The position numbers and the translations under genes were made by a program. From Aptenodytes patagonicus (taxonomy: Eukaryota; Chordata; Aves; Sphenisciformes; Spheniscidae), in contig NC_134954.1 in the NCBI RefSeq assembly GCF_965638725.1, positions 4,707,001 through 4,771,000 of the forward strand: 64,000 nt of DNA. Reading direction: 5' to 3'. Positions within the stretch are counted from its first letter, which is position 1; every line of letters begins with the position of its first letter. Of this stretch, positions 22,901 to 36,592 are shown in pieces. The notes beneath the pieces are model-generated. The model was not told the DNA's origin. It saw only the letters and a program-made list of their open reading frames with translations, and did no database searches.

Positions 22901-25490
22901 GATGTAGCCTCATGCTGTTGAATCTTCATATTCAAATAGACACATGAGAAATGCATAGCATTTAGCACATTCCTTCAGAGCAGTAACTCCAAGGGCGAGT
23001 TAAAATAACTAGCATTATTTCTCTGACTGTTAACAAAAATAAATTCATACTGCATATCTTTGTCTATCTCTCAGTACGGCATAACACATTTATAGGGCCT
23101 CCCTGCTTGCTTCCTTCGAAGAATATGCAGTAAAATACGTTCATTTGCAGTGTGGGCAATTGCAAGGACTGTTCACCTGCAGATCAGGGATTCTCTATGC
23201 TGTATAAACAAGGCACAAGGACACGCTGCCTAAATGGGATGAAGCAGATAGGCACTGTGTTTGAGCTTCACAGTGCTGTTCCTTTTAATAAGTATTTAAT
23301 TTTCTGTGCAGCATTGGAATCTGCAACTTGGCTTTAATAGTAACACAGAGCTGAAAATGCGACAAGGACTTTACAGACATTAGCAAGATGCATCCTGGGT
23401 CCCACAGGGCTTTCAGCTTCACTAGCCGATACCGCAGCTTCAGGACAAGCATTGAAAGAAAGGCAGCCAGCCTGTCATCTATCCTGATCACCACTCTGTT
23501 TTGTTGAACTCTGCATTCTGATTCATTCCTTGTATTTAAATTGGGAAATTCTACTAACAACCACTGCCGCTTTCTTCACTGATTTTGGTGCCTTCTTTTA
23601 AAGGCAAGCCAATACTGAAGGGCTGGCCAGCTGGTGAGCTAGGTGATGATAACTCCTCCAGAAATAATGATTTTATGAGCTGCAGAAACAGCATGAAAGT
23701 TCTTTTCAGAAATATGAAAATGTTTAAAAGGGACCATCTTACAATTTTTTCCATGAAAAAAAAGTCTCTGGCTTTCAGCATTAGACAGCCAAACTGTAAC
23801 TATTAATCTGATAAATTCCAGACTATTTATTGCAAGGCTAGGAGAGACATTGGCTTTTGCAGAATTTATCAACTATTCACAAGTGTTAATGTTTGCAAAG
23901 TTGCTAGGTTGGGCTATGCATCTGCACAGCTATTTGGAGAGAGATAAAGGCAACGTTAAAAGAAAATGCCCCATCTCTCTGCTATGATATTATTAGATGT
24001 CCTATGGGTGGGTTCTCGCTTGTCTAAGGTTATTCCATTCCAAAGATCTTATGTGTTGTCCTTAAGATACTACTGTTCTTGGAATCAGAGAGATGACAGC
24101 AGACCATTGTTTCCCTGAATTAAACATACAGTAATGTTTCTCAGCTCCCTATGCCTCTCTCTTTCTTTACATCTCTCATTTCTGAGGGCATTTCTTGTAA
24201 CTTGAAGCCTGCTTAATATAATTGGCCAGAGAACAGTTCCACTCTATGATAACTTTAAAGGTCTCAAATTCGTTTTGTTCCACCATGGAACACACAAAAT
24301 ATGGTCTTTGGAAAATATCACAAAACAGAACTGTTGCATTTGTCTATTTTAAATTGGGGGGGGGAATCACATTTTTTAAGTCACTATTTTTTCCTTTTCC
24401 CTCTCTGGCTGGAAGTGATCTGCACTGCAGGAATATTCACATTTAAAACTTGTTCAATCTGTACTTCTTCTGAAATTTTTATGCTTTGACAATGCAAACT
24501 AATCTATGGAAATATATTTAGTCAGAAATTTCTGGCCATTTCTTTTGTTTCAACATTGGGGAAGGTCTGGTTATGGGGAAGGACTTCTGATATTTGCTGA
24601 TGCATCTGCCATGTGATCTCTCTCTCTGATTTATTCATCAATTTTTACTGCAAAGTCATTGTGCCACGGATGATTATATCACCCTGCCACTTAAGACAGT
24701 CCAGGATTCTTCAGGAAGAACTTTTCCCTGGAAGTTAACTGGGAAAGTGTTAGCCCATTCATTTGTCCTGGTGTATGCTAGCGTGTGCCACTCCTCACCA
24801 GATTATAAATGAGAAATGAGATTAGAACTTTCTCAGAACTCACAATATTCTGTTATTTCTCTCCTGTTTGCTGCCTGAATGTGGGCTCTGCAGGCCACCT
24901 ACTTGGTTGTCTCGCTTGCGCAGACTCTTGGCTCTGTGTGGGGTCTGTGCACTCCCCGAGGGCATCCAAGTGCTGCTGCTGGCTTTGTGATACCACCAGA
25001 GCTGTTGGAGCAGGTGTCCTCCTCCAGCTCTTTCTGCCTCCATGTTTTCCGCTCCAAAAGCTGAGCACACCTTGCTCCTTCCACGTCATCAGATGCCCCC
25101 CAATCACCCCCCAGCAGCACAAATGGCTAATCAGGCTCTCATACACAAGTCAGCTTGCAGAAGGGACCTGTAATGCTGCTGTCTGCCATTCCCAACCCAA
25201 GCAGCAGTCCCAGGATTCAGACTGACAGGGGAGCCAAAGGGTCGACTTATTAGCACAGTTGTACTCTGTGCTAAGATATGACCCTGCCTTTCTGTTTGCC
25301 AGCATCTTCATTCTGACCTTTCCATTGCTGGCACATCTCACGGGCCCAAAGTAGCTCCCTGGACAGGTGGTTTAAATGTTACTCACAACTTGTTTCTCCA
25401 CGTGTGGTTGTGAGGCTTTTGTTTGCATGTTTGCTTAGAGCTAACATTAGAAGAGGTTGGAAAGGAAACTTCTAAAATAAATCTGAGTGT
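19935..25490. other. Non-coding unique stretch
   Basis: No gene recognised. It contains a small hairpin (20196-20215, arms GAAGTTT/AAACTTC), a 15-T run (22157-22171) and a TTTA-rich run near 22195-22220. A 138-codon open frame at 24809-25225 overlaps several minus-strand frames and has no domain signature. The segment 22580-22720 has the even texture often seen in conserved non-coding DNA, but this is only an impression. Confidence 0.5.
22157..22171. repeat. Poly-T tract (15 T)
   Basis: Uninterrupted run of 15 T followed by GTTAAATTGG; no associated retrocopy recognised. Confidence 0.8.
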
Positions 25491-28400
25491 GTTTACTATG
25501 CATGGCAAATTTACATACATCTATATAACGAGGTGCGGGAGCTTTGCAGCACTTCTCTAGGACACGTAAGCTCTGCCTCAAAATGGTGACGTATAAATAA
25601 ATGTATACTCATAAAACTGCATTGACGCTCATTGATCCTGTTACACCAAAGATTTACATGGCAGTCTACTGTGTTTCTGTCCTGGTGGTTGTAATTCTTG
25701 CATAATTTCCGCCAGTCACCTGACCTCAGTTTTTCAGTCTTGCTTGAAAAAGGGGTGGGAACTTGGCCTCATTGACGTCAATGGTAAAACCCCCATTAAG
25801 TTCACCAAGAGAAGATTTTCTTGGCCCTTTTATATAGCTCTAAATGAGGGATTTGTCTATGTGTCTTCAGCAAAGCAGGCTTTTGCATCTCTAAAGAGAG
25901 CTGTGTTGCAAAGACAGCACAATGAGAGACGCTACCCACTGTAAATTATATAAGGGGACTGAAAGGTGATGGCACGGAGGCTTCTAAAAGAGGCAAAGCG
26001 TGAGGGCTGTTGTGCTGAAGTTTGTAGCACATACGGGGTTCAGCCCAGGGCCTGACCACACAGCTTTCGCCCTGCTTGTGTGAATGATGTTCACCAACAG
26101 CAGGAGTGTCTCATCAGGTCTTTGCTAAGGTCACTGATTTCAGAGAATGCAGTTAATGCAACTCTGACGGTTTCCTGAGAGATCCTAGATGGCAGATTTA
26201 TTGATTGATAGTAAACAAAAACTGCCTAAAACACACTGCCCTGCAAGCAAGAGAAGGGATTAGGCAAACGTACCTGTGGTAAACAGGTCTGTAACTGCAG
26301 ACCCTACCTTGCAGACTTGAGAAGCAGCTAACAAATGAAAGCTTGCAGGAAGCCTCTCACATGGCTAATGCATCAACATAAATATCTGACATCTTTCTTA
26401 TTTATCATTGGGCTATTCCTACTTGGTGTCAATAAGAAGTTGGTCTAAATCACCTAAAAAGTGCAACAGATGAAGAATGTATTATGCGTTCACTAGGAAA
26501 AAAGAAAAAATGGCACTGAACTATCTGATGAGAGAGAAAAAAGAAGACAACATCTGTGATTCCTTCTTACAAGAAATGGCTTTGTACTATGGTATATTTC
26601 AGGAGGGTATTTACCTTTGTCCTATGTTCTGCTTTGGATTACAAAGAGAGAAAAATAAGCAAATGTTCAAGCACAGATGATGTCTTTGTGGCAGAACCCA
26701 GTCCTATAGAAATACTGAGAACATGTGACCAAGTTAAAAATGTTTATTCCTACTTTTCATGTCACTGGAGTTTCTCCAATAGCACTAGAAGAATCCAAAG
26801 GCAGGTGACCGATATGGTTTAATATGTAGAATATATTATTGCTGCAGAGATGCATTTTGCTCAGATACATTATTTAACTAAATGGACAAGCAATTGCATT
26901 ATGGAAATACTGTGACTGAATGGCTACGGATACTATGTTCACTGCTTCATCTTCAGATATCTATGTGCAATTTAACTGCAAGACCTTTCAAGCTTGACAG
27001 AACAAAAGCCATTACTTGGAGGCACTGCCAAAGAGAACTGTAGAGTCCTAAAATTTTGTAACCACACTTTGAGGTCCTCGAGCTTTAGCTACAGAAAATG
27101 GAATTCAGCTCAGAGGCAAATGTGTGTGGAAGTGCACAGCCTCTGTAGTTTGCACCAGGCCCTGCCTGAAGAGGTTTACCTCAAGAGACAACACAACTCA
27201 TGGCAGCAAGATGTCAAGGTTCTCCCTCACATACACAGGCAAACGACCACGAATTTTCCTTTTATACCTTTAATATTAGGTAATAACAAGCAGTCATGAA
27301 ATAATCTTAAATAGATCCTACTGAGGAATTTTCCTAATGCAGAGTCCATGCCCCATGCACACACTTTGTCAGAGCAGCCAATATTTGCAAAAGTCCTGGT
27401 TTGACTCCAAAGGAGCGACCTTTGCAGGGAAGAGCTGGAGCGGCAGCGGGGGCCCAGGGCCTGTTTACATGGCCACAGCCAGAAGCAGCTCAGGATTCAC
27501 TGCCTAGCCTGAGCACTCGGAGAACATCAGGTCTAAAGGTGTCCTTCAGTTAATCTCACACTGAGCTGTGTATCTTGCAGGGTCTGTAGTGGTTTCCTTA
27601 AGAGAACTGAAGCTGAAGAGCCAAACTTCTTTTTTCACCTGGAGATTTTTATCCCAAACTTGACAGATAAAACCTCAGAGTTAAGGGCTTACTAGCTGCC
27701 TGTTTTAAAAGAGCTTCTGGAACTTTTAATAGATGTGATTGTTCCCCAGAACTGTTAAAAACATCTCTGTAGACTACAAAACATTGTTCTGCATTGCCTA
27801 AGGCTGGAGGTAGCCACCACAGGTACTTCAGCTAGCTGGGAGATGAAAGACATAGCTCACAGCAGCAGTCAGTGCTATAAAGGGTTGCCCCAAACTTAAC
27901 AGAATAGAAAATATAAGAAGAATATAAATAGAACTAAAATTTAGCTATCAGTAGTATGTGAGGATGATTGCTCAACTTATTATGAAATGCCATAACTTCT
28001 TAACCTCATGAGTTGCTTCATAAAGACTTAATGGGGGGAAAATTCTGTTTTCAGCAATTAGTTTTGCTTAATATTTTTGTACAATGTGTGTTAAAAGCCA
28101 AAAATATTGACAGGCATCACTGGGGTGAGGCAGAGTACCAAAAAACACTGCAGGAAATAAATACTGGGAAGATGATGGGAAATATATTTGGGTCAATTTG
28201 CTTTTTATTTATACCAGTAAATTTAGGGGTTAAGTCTAATTGATACTGGCATTAGATTTATGAAGACAGAAAACTAATGGGAGAGAAATGAATTGATTGA
28301 AGCTTGTATGTCTGCTTTTCCTGGTGCAGGAAGGTAAAAATAAAACAAGTTTTCAGGAACGAAAATAGAAATATGAAATTATGATATAAATTAAAATCCA

Positions 28401-30849
28401 GAGAAGATTGGCCAGAAAAATGCTAGACTTAAATGAGCATTAAAACAGCACCAGCTTGTTCCTGGGGATCTCGTGCTATTTATTGCATGGTTTGCTAATG
28501 AAAGGTGCCAGACTCACTCTTCTTACTGTATAACAACACACCAAGGGGTTCTGGATAGAATACAGAATGATACTAGGGTGTCTCAGAAGCATAGGCAAAG
28601 CCAAATAATGCCATCTGGTAGCCAGGTTTTAGTGAGTCAACGCAAAAGCTGGTGGAAGGTTATGACAAGCACACCAAAGCTTAATAATGCAGAGACATTA
28701 ATCCTTTCTCCCCTGCCTGATTACCCCAGCAGAAAGTCTGCACCAGCCTGTTCTCTGTAAATGATTCAATTTACCTTTTTTTTTTTTCCTGGGCATGCTT
28801 GTACAGCATTTAGGGTATTTTCAGCGTTGCCCAAATAATAAATTAACAACCAAATAGAAAAAAAAATTGTTACCTCAAACTCTATCTTCCCAAGGTACAA
28901 TCTCTGCCTAGAATTAATTTTATGCAGGCAAACTGTACTCTCAAGCAAAAAAGAAAAAAAAAAAAGTGTCTTCTCCGAGAAGTTTCACCCGGTATAAATA
29001 CGGCATAAACAGGTGTGGTTTTCCTCGCGGTCATTTGGTGCAGTTCACTCCTTGTCGTGTCTACAGGATTATCAAAAAGTTTTACCTAAGTCTTTGCACT
29101 CCAACATGCCTGAAGGCCAGTGGAAAGGCAGTAGTACTTGCAGATCCCTGCTCCCAGAAGACGCTAACCAAGTACTTTGAATCCTGGGATCCCTTATCGT
29201 GCCCTTTGCTGGGCCACTCCCATCACCAAAGGTTCTTCACAGCATCAAGATCAGGGTGAAGATAGTTTGTGCAGATGGTCATCCTACTTTAAGGGCATCA
29301 TCTTGTGCCTGACATAGGAGGGTCAGGACAGGGTTTCCTTCTAAAGGAGCTGCGGGAGAACGAGATCTGTTTGACTCTGGTGCAAATAGTAGAGAATATT
29401 GGCTGTGATAAAGGATCTATTAACTGTCTTGCTCCAAACCATCCAAGCCATCCAGGGCTGACCCTGAGCATATGGTACCTGTACTGCTATAGAGAGCCCA
29501 CAGTCCCTTCCCCCTCTGCATTCAAGCCCATCTTGCTTCCCATGCACTGGCCATGTGCCACTTGCCAAGCTGCCCCTCTGCTCTAAGCTGCCATTTGGCT
29601 GAGAAGTGCTGTCTCCAAGCTGCCCGACGTGCACAGCCAGGGCAGGGACTAACCTGAGCTGAAAGGCAGGAGATCCTCCCAGAGACAGCTCATCCTCCAG
29701 GGATGGAGAGTCATGGTGAGCTAGTCTGCGTTTTGGGAAGAAAAAAAGCATGTTTTAACTTGTACTGGGACTGAAGGAAAAAAACGACCATGCTGTGAGT
29801 TGAAGAGCTGTTCTGGCCTCTGTTAATGAGCAGGTAAGATGCAGTGTTTTAAGATGGAAACCTAAATCCATAGCGGTTGGCTCTGAAACCGGCTGTGGCC
29901 TGTGCCAGGGAGAGCTCTGCCAGGGGAGACGCTTGAGTGTTGTTCTCCATCAAAGGCTGCTAGACCACCTTCATCAATGGCTGCTGGAGAAGGAGGCTGA
30001 GCCCTCAAGGGAACAACTACATTCTCAAGATTCACCCCTCTGGAGCGTGAACCCAGCGTATGCAAGAAATGCAGATCCCCAGCAGAGACACCATCTACTG
30101 CACTTTTTTTAGGGATCAAACTCTCCTTGTCCTAATGAACTCTTTGGTAGATGTGGAGGCATCAAAGCTGGTAGACGGCCTGTGAGATCACGTAATGGAA
30201 AACTGGGAGACAGGTCATGAATTGTTCAGCGTACAGAGGTGGTGCCTACCTATGGCAAGCTCATTACCCTCGCCCCTGCAGCCTGTAGAAGCCTGAACAA
30301 ATAAATATAAATCGTCCGCAGTATCCACAGAGCAATGAAAATAGGCAATGAAATGGTGATATATGTACTAGGATAGCCATATGTCCTTTAAATGTCCTCT
30401 CTGGCTTGCTGGATAATGCCCTTATGAATACTTGTAATTAATGGTAAGAACTGAGCTGAATACTTCCCAGTGACAGAAAATCATTTTGAGCTAGGCCCTG
30501 GTTTTTAAAAAGGAAAGGCTGATGCACCTGTCTGGAGTATGTGTGCTTGACTTGGGCACGTGCAGCAGGCAGAGCAAGCCAGGCGGGTGCCCATCCCAAG
30601 GGCTCGGGGTCCGATTTCGGCATGTGCCCGGCGGCTGTGAGCTGGCCCTTGCTTTGGCTGCTCACCCTGAGAGCTCAGAGCGCTTGGCAGGGTTCAGGAC
30701 CTGCACTGCTCTGCTAACAGGGCTCACACTTGGCACGCTGGAAAGTTCATCAGCCGGGCCTGAAATTCTGTGTACGGAGGTAAGACACTGGGAAAACGGA
30801 ACTCTGGAATATGAAACTCTAACAATTTTGTACAAAGTATGCCCTTTCA
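25491..30849. other. Non-coding stretch
   Basis: No gene recognised. It includes a palindromic CRE-type site (25770-25783). Poly-A or poly-T runs lie near 28776-28788 and 28949-28964. A GC-richer part at about 29340-30120 keeps a 136-codon minus-strand frame open (29341-29751); its composition does not suggest a protein family. Confidence 0.5.
25770..25783. promoter_or_regulatory. 14-bp palindrome with a full CRE (TGACGTCA)
   Basis: CATTGACGTCAATG is a perfect palindrome containing TGACGTCA, the consensus site for CREB/ATF dimers. The surrounding bases (a following TGGTAAAACCCCCATTAAG) resemble the old palindromic repeats elsewhere in the window, whose centre is usually CATTGACTTCAATG. The CRE may therefore have arisen by one substitution in such a repeat. 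Confidence 0.35.
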
Positions 30850-33800
30850 GCTAGCAGCAAACTGAGCCAATGTCCGTGGCCCAGTGTTTATTAATGCAAT
30901 CCTCTGGGTCAGGCGAGCACAAAATAACTTTTTTCTGCATCAGTCTGCCAAGCTCGTTTAAAGCAACCAGTACCCTTGCAACTTCTTGCAGGTCATGGTC
31001 GTTGTTGGTTGAGAAGTCACTTGAAATGAGAACATCCTCAGTGTTTTTCATTGTGGGAAAAATTTTACAGAGAAGCGCCCAAGCAAGGCCAGTTTGGGAC
31101 CTTGCAACTAACTCAGCTAGAACATCATTCATCTTTAGGGTAGCTACCCCAGTTGCCATTAAAAGGCCAAGGGAAGAAAGGTTGAAAACTCAGTTTCAGT
31201 TGACCACATGGAGCAGTGAGCTGAAGGCTGAATAAAAGCTCAGATGTTGAAAGCTGAGAAGCATGAAGCAGGCTTTGGTTTGAAAAAGCCTAGGTCAGAT
31301 TTCAAGAGGTGGTACCATAGTGTTCGACTTGGAAATCATGCAGCACTTAACAAAAACAGAACAGAAACCTCCCTCAGAAAACATATATCGTTCAAATATT
31401 TCCAGCATTTTTATTGATAACCTGTAAATACAAATAAGCTTGTTCTGGAGTGTCTTAAGGTATTCAATAGGTGCTGACTCAACTGCGTTCCAGAGGAACT
31501 GCTCTGAGGCATGGAGAAGGATGCTGAATGTAACTATCATTCTCACAATGGAAAAAATGTTGTGATATTTTCAACCAACCTACATATTTCTGTATCAGGA
31601 AAGAGTTGCTGGACATGCCGTATCAACCTACTGAACGCCTCTCATTTTCTGCCGGAATAGCGGAGCGACTCCCACATGGCTAAGTTTCCTTGGCACGTAT
31701 TTTTTAATCCATCTAGCACAATATATGCAAATCTGCCCCGTTAGGATATTCTTCCTCCCCTCCATAATTATATACTCTCCACGCTAGCCAATGTTCAAAC
31801 CAGGAGTGCTCCTGCAGTGGCCTGTTCGTCAGTATGCTAATGCTCTGCAGTGTAAACCCCAGTAGATTCACGAAGATAAGTACGGCTTTCACCTCTCTGT
31901 TCTCCCTTTGGGCCTCCATCCAGCTTGCCTTCTCCTTTTGCGCCTGTTTCATCTGACCATCTTAAGTGTGACAGAGACTCCTGACGTTATTGCCCAGTGC
32001 CCTGGTCATGTGTTGCTCTGAAAACGCTGAAGCAGAAATCGGATGGTTGAGGCGCCTTCAGCTCAGCAGAAACTCTGGAGCCCTCCAGGAAATATTTCAG
32101 TGAGGCTGAGGTGATGGGTGGAAAAAGGCAGCAAGGCTGGGGAGGGAAGAAAGACATATTTTTTGTTATTTTAAACACATGTACTTGTCTTGATTCATAA
32201 CGGGAATTTGGGTGGGAAGTACAGCTGGGAGGACAGAGGGAGAGGCTTATTTTTATTACGAAAATATGTGCTAATTGTGGCTCAAAGCAGGGAGGGAGGG
32301 TGGGATGGTATATGATGGAGAAGCCACCTGCAGTGGAGGTGGGGAAGGACGAGAAAAAGGGCAAAAGGATACTACCTTTTTCATATCCGTCAATTGAAAA
32401 TATACCTATTTCTTCTCTAGTGACTGAACACCAGCTAGCCAGGCAGCCTCAGAGCACTGAGTAACTCAGATTCAGCTCTCCTTCTGGCAATAGTTTTTAT
32501 GGCTTGGTTCTAGCACCTTTTATTCAGACTTGTGTGAACAATTGTTTTTGGGTGGAATGAAATGTTTCAGTTGACCCAAAACTGACATTTGTTTTCACTC
32601 AGTCTTCTATCCTTCCCTTTCAGGCATCAATTTGTATTATGTTTGTGTTTGCTTAAAGCCAAGTAGTGGAAATGCAGAGAGGCATGATTTATATGTGCAA
32701 GAAATTGGAAAAAGTTGTCTTCTTTCTCAGCAATGAAAAATCCAGGAATGTCCACATCACTCTCCCATGTTGTAAGAGAACTCTCTTTGAGCCTTTTCCT
32801 CGCTGAAAAACTTTTAACCCCCAGGCTATGGGTGATTCTGAGCGGCAGGGTATCTGGCCAGGACTCTGTATTAAATGCCTGACTATGTATTGGTATTGAT
32901 GCTGATAAGGAGTCAGGCACCCAGTTGCTCCACACATTGGGTAAACGTCCAAATGCTCTTTTTCTCAATGGCTACGGTAAAGCTCCATCCAAAATAGAAC
33001 AGCTTCATCAGGAGAGACCCATAGCATGGTGTTAATTAATCTCAAACTATTTGGCAGAGATAGTTCAGGCAGCAATTCAAAGAGCGTTATTTGAATTAAT
33101 AGACTAATTGCTGCTGGTCTGAGTTTTTTTGAGCCTTGCTTTATTTTCATTAATACCCAAAACGTAAATGTGGGTCACTAGCACAACGTTATTTGGGGCC
33201 TCAGATGTAATCTTGTCGAGATGTGCTGGAGGGGTTCTACCACAAGTGCCAGGAGATACATCTTGTTCTGCAGTAAACCATATAAACTCCAATGGGCCCG
33301 GTACCTCTTCTGAAATAGTAAAGGAAGCTCCACTGCTTCCAATTACTATTCTAGTTTCCTCTTAACCGAAATGATTCAGCCCCCTCCTCTGGAAATGGCT
33401 TTTGGGCCAGTGACCCTCAAGAGGAAATACAGCAGGATTTTTTTTTCGTTTTGTTTCTTTTAAGTCTTGTGGGCAGCTAAAAAAGCAGAAGGGCTCAAAA
33501 TTCCCATTGAGTACCTCCTGCTTTCACCTTTGAAAAATCTTGCTGTGATCCTAACTGCATTGTTCAGGTGTCCAATACCTTCGAAATCTGCTCCTAAAAC
33601 ACTTCATCCTTTATGCAGCAAAGTGCAGTATTTTATGCCTGGCTGAATGAGAAAAAGGCACATTAAGGAGCAGATGAAAAGTAAAATTTGGGTTGCTACG
33701 CTCTCAGTTCCAAGAACCAAGAGGGAGTTTTGGTGAGGGAGGAAAGAAGGAAAGGAAAAAAGTTAGGGATATACTGATATACTCCGAGTCTATGGCCAAG

Positions 33801-36356
33801 TTTTTCCTACTCTCCCACTCAAACAAGTTCTCATTGTCTGGTGCTTTATGTGAATTACCATTAACCACAACTTGACTGCTCTATTCTGCTTACCCAGTAA
33901 GCACGCTTAAGAGCCTCTGACAACACTCATAACTTGCCTATGTCTACTGGGATGATTTCAGTATGAAAAACACTACATAAAAATCAAACTCTTCTCCAGC
34001 TCTTCTGACACTGTTTGTCATGAAAACACAGTAAGCAGATAGCTACAGCTAGGCTTAATACACGAAGTCTCACAGACAAAACATTTTTCTTAGGCACCAC
34101 AAAATGTTCTGCTGATTTTTTTGTTCTTCACACCCAAAAGTTGGCCAGGAGGTGCTCTTGAGGAGAGCTTTACAGTGAGCTTCATTGAGCTCCGCAGTGA
34201 AAAGAAGCTCCCAAGGGACCATGCATGAAGCAATATAGAGGGTGAGTCGATTAGAAAATCATCCGTGTCATGTGATGCAGGAAGTTCTGTGGCTGGTATA
34301 TATACTACAGTTTTCCCATAAATAGAAGTGAGGAAATTGTTGCTCTAAAACTTGAATGTGTAGCTAATTTGAGCGTGATCTCACAGAGGGTTGTTGCGGA
34401 GTTCCTATTTGTTATTATATTTGGTGATTAAGCATAGCTTGTACATCTGAAACTCTTTGTCTATTCATCCCACTTTTAGACTTGTAGCAGCAGATGCCAT
34501 ACCAATTCACAACAGAAGATGATTCAAGCAGAGATTTCTCTCTATTTTGGGGATTTGCAAAGGCTTCCTCAGCCCTCATAATTCCGCTCATTAATTCCTT
34601 GACTGCTGTCATAAATCTTGTATTTTGATAACTCACTCATTAGCCCAGACAAGCAACATGCAACCCTTGGCAGAGCTCAGGACCCATCTTCTATATAGCA
34701 GATAGAAAGCAACAAAACATCTGGCTTCTTCACTGGAAATTTAAACCTAATGCATTTACACTTTGCTTTTCACTGCCCAGAAAAAAAAGGCTGATGCTTG
34801 GATTTCCTAGGCTCAGTTCTTTTTTTCAGTTAGGCTGCATTTTACCCTGGTGTACTTTCATTTCACTTAATGAGAGTTACTGTTTTCCAGTGAATAGAGA
34901 ATCATTAATCATACATTGTACCTTCAAACAAAATCCACAGACACTTTTCTTATTCTAAAGGAAACTCCTCCCTCCTTCTCTGAAGTCCCATATTTCACAA
35001 AAGGTTTCCCACTACTCAGGGACTAACCAGTGACTGGAAATCTGTGTCTCCAAAGGCCATGGACTCAATAAAATAAATAATTAGACTGCCACCAGCTGTT
35101 TAAGTTAAAAGTGATGTAGCTGTTGAGATAAGCTATGGTCAGGAAGGAATTTTTTGTAAGTACCAAATTATTTGACATACTTAAATAAGGATTTTTAGTC
35201 AAGAAAACACACACAAAAAAAATATTTTCCTGCACTAATAAATGTTAAAAGTTTGATCTTTGGTGTATAATCTGTAGCAGACATACAGAAACTGGTAGGA
35301 ATTTACAAGGTTATTTCATTTTAAATTGTAATGCATGTATGATGAGAATATGGTTAACTGGGAACATTAATACTTTACCATCAGTAAAGGCCAGCTCTTT
35401 TAGAGTACTGAAAAGCAAGCGCTAACCTATTTGTCTACTACTTTGCAGTCAAATTTTCAACAGCAAAACCGCACAATCTTTTTCTGGAATCTTGACGTTA
35501 CAATGAACTTTTTTTTCTCGTATCTATTCAGAGAGAAAACAAAAATAGGGTTCTGTAAGGCCTTACATCCCTGAAAGTCTTCCTAAATCTCAAAGTCACC
35601 GTCCAAAAAGACCGATTTAAAAGGGGCACACAGTGAGCAAGGCCTTCATTGTCAAGCTGCAAGTGAACAAGTTATTTGCATGCTACCAGTTATATGCTAT
35701 TGTCAGTTTTTCCATTCACTGTGACAAGGAACATGCTTTGATTTGGACGCTTTTGGTTTGGGCCACAGCCATATTATCTATTCCACTGCTGTTAATGTAT
35801 GTAGCTAAATGACTGCTATAGCACCAAAATTTTTAATGATGATGAGGCTCAGAATGAAATTATATAATGAGTTATTCCCCCAAAAGTGCTAAGGGTGACT
35901 TTTGAGGGTTTCCAAACCAGGTATCAAGTGATGTTTATGCTCACATATCGCAGTGACCCACTTGGAAATCCAAGCCTTGATAATAAAAGTCCATCTTTTA
36001 CCCTTTTCTTCTGGGTCAAGTGAAAGTACTGCTGAAAGTATTGAGGAACAACCTGTTTTCTCAATAGAAATTATATGACCCTCCTGCCTTCCTAAGACTT
36101 TTTCCATGTCTTAGATTTTATGATTGACAAAATAATGACAGCTGCATCCTTTCCAATTTCTTAAAGGAATGCAGCTACCACTACCCAGAAGGACAAACAG
36201 CCAGGGTTGAGGGGAGCTGGGAAGGGAGACAGCTTGCATGGTTCAGGAAAACAAACCGTGTAAAAGCTTCCTGAAAACATTCAACTAAAATATAATTACT
36301 AAAACAGCTTTGAAAGGAGGGAGTTAAATTACTGAGTGTGGCTGTGATCATTCTCC
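30850..36356. other. Non-coding stretch
   Basis: No gene could be supported. At 30851-31235 frames of 102 codons (minus) and 121 codons (plus) overlap; the minus-strand one has a protein-like composition but no family I recognise (see findings). A 125-codon minus frame at 31987-32364 is likewise unassigned. The rest is AT-rich unique DNA with short T-runs (for example about 33440). Confidence 0.45.
35630..35880. promoter_or_regulatory. Candidate conserved non-coding element with an octamer site
   Basis: About 250 bp of even base composition, without simple repeat or transposon similarity, carries an ATTTGCAT octamer (35674-35681), the binding site of POU-domain factors, and several TAAT cores. 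The texture resembles vertebrate developmental enhancers. Conservation cannot be judged from one sequence. Confidence 0.22.
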
Positions 36357-36405
36357 TAGTTTAAATTACTCCGGTATAAATGAAATGAAATAGGACCTGG
36401 ACTCT
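36357..36405. repeat. Fragment of ancient palindromic repeat
   Basis: The segment TTACTCCGGTATAAATGA and its flanks match the same pattern (TTACTCC-x-GG/CACC-TATAAAT) seen at 44136-44190 and 59739-60005. It is short and diverged. The repeat is likely older than the bird radiation. Confidence 0.3.
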
Positions 36406-36570
36406 GCTAATTAACTACCCTACCCACAGGTGATCACAATATGTGCCATGTAAGATCCCTGCAAAAGCAAAATTTATACACCTAGAAATGACAAGTGTGC
36501 ATATTAAAACCATTTTTGCAGTTTACAAGAATAGCAAAGTCCTTTGATAGCTAACCAGGAAAATTACAGT

Positions 36571-36592
36571 GGGGGGTGTGGGGGTGTGTGGA
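36571..36592 (+). repeat. G-rich tract
   Basis: GGGGGGTGTGGGGGTGTGTGG-type sequence. It has only two long G-runs plus a GG pair, so G-quadruplex formation is possible but weak. Confidence 0.4.

Noticed and set aside
24809..25225. 138-codon open frame rich in Cys and Leu
   Set aside because: Several frames on the opposite strand are open over the same DNA, which points to low stop density and not to coding; no family recognised.
29341..29751. 136-codon minus-strand open frame
   Set aside because: Composition is Gly/Ser/Leu-rich without a domain; GC-rich DNA explains the openness.
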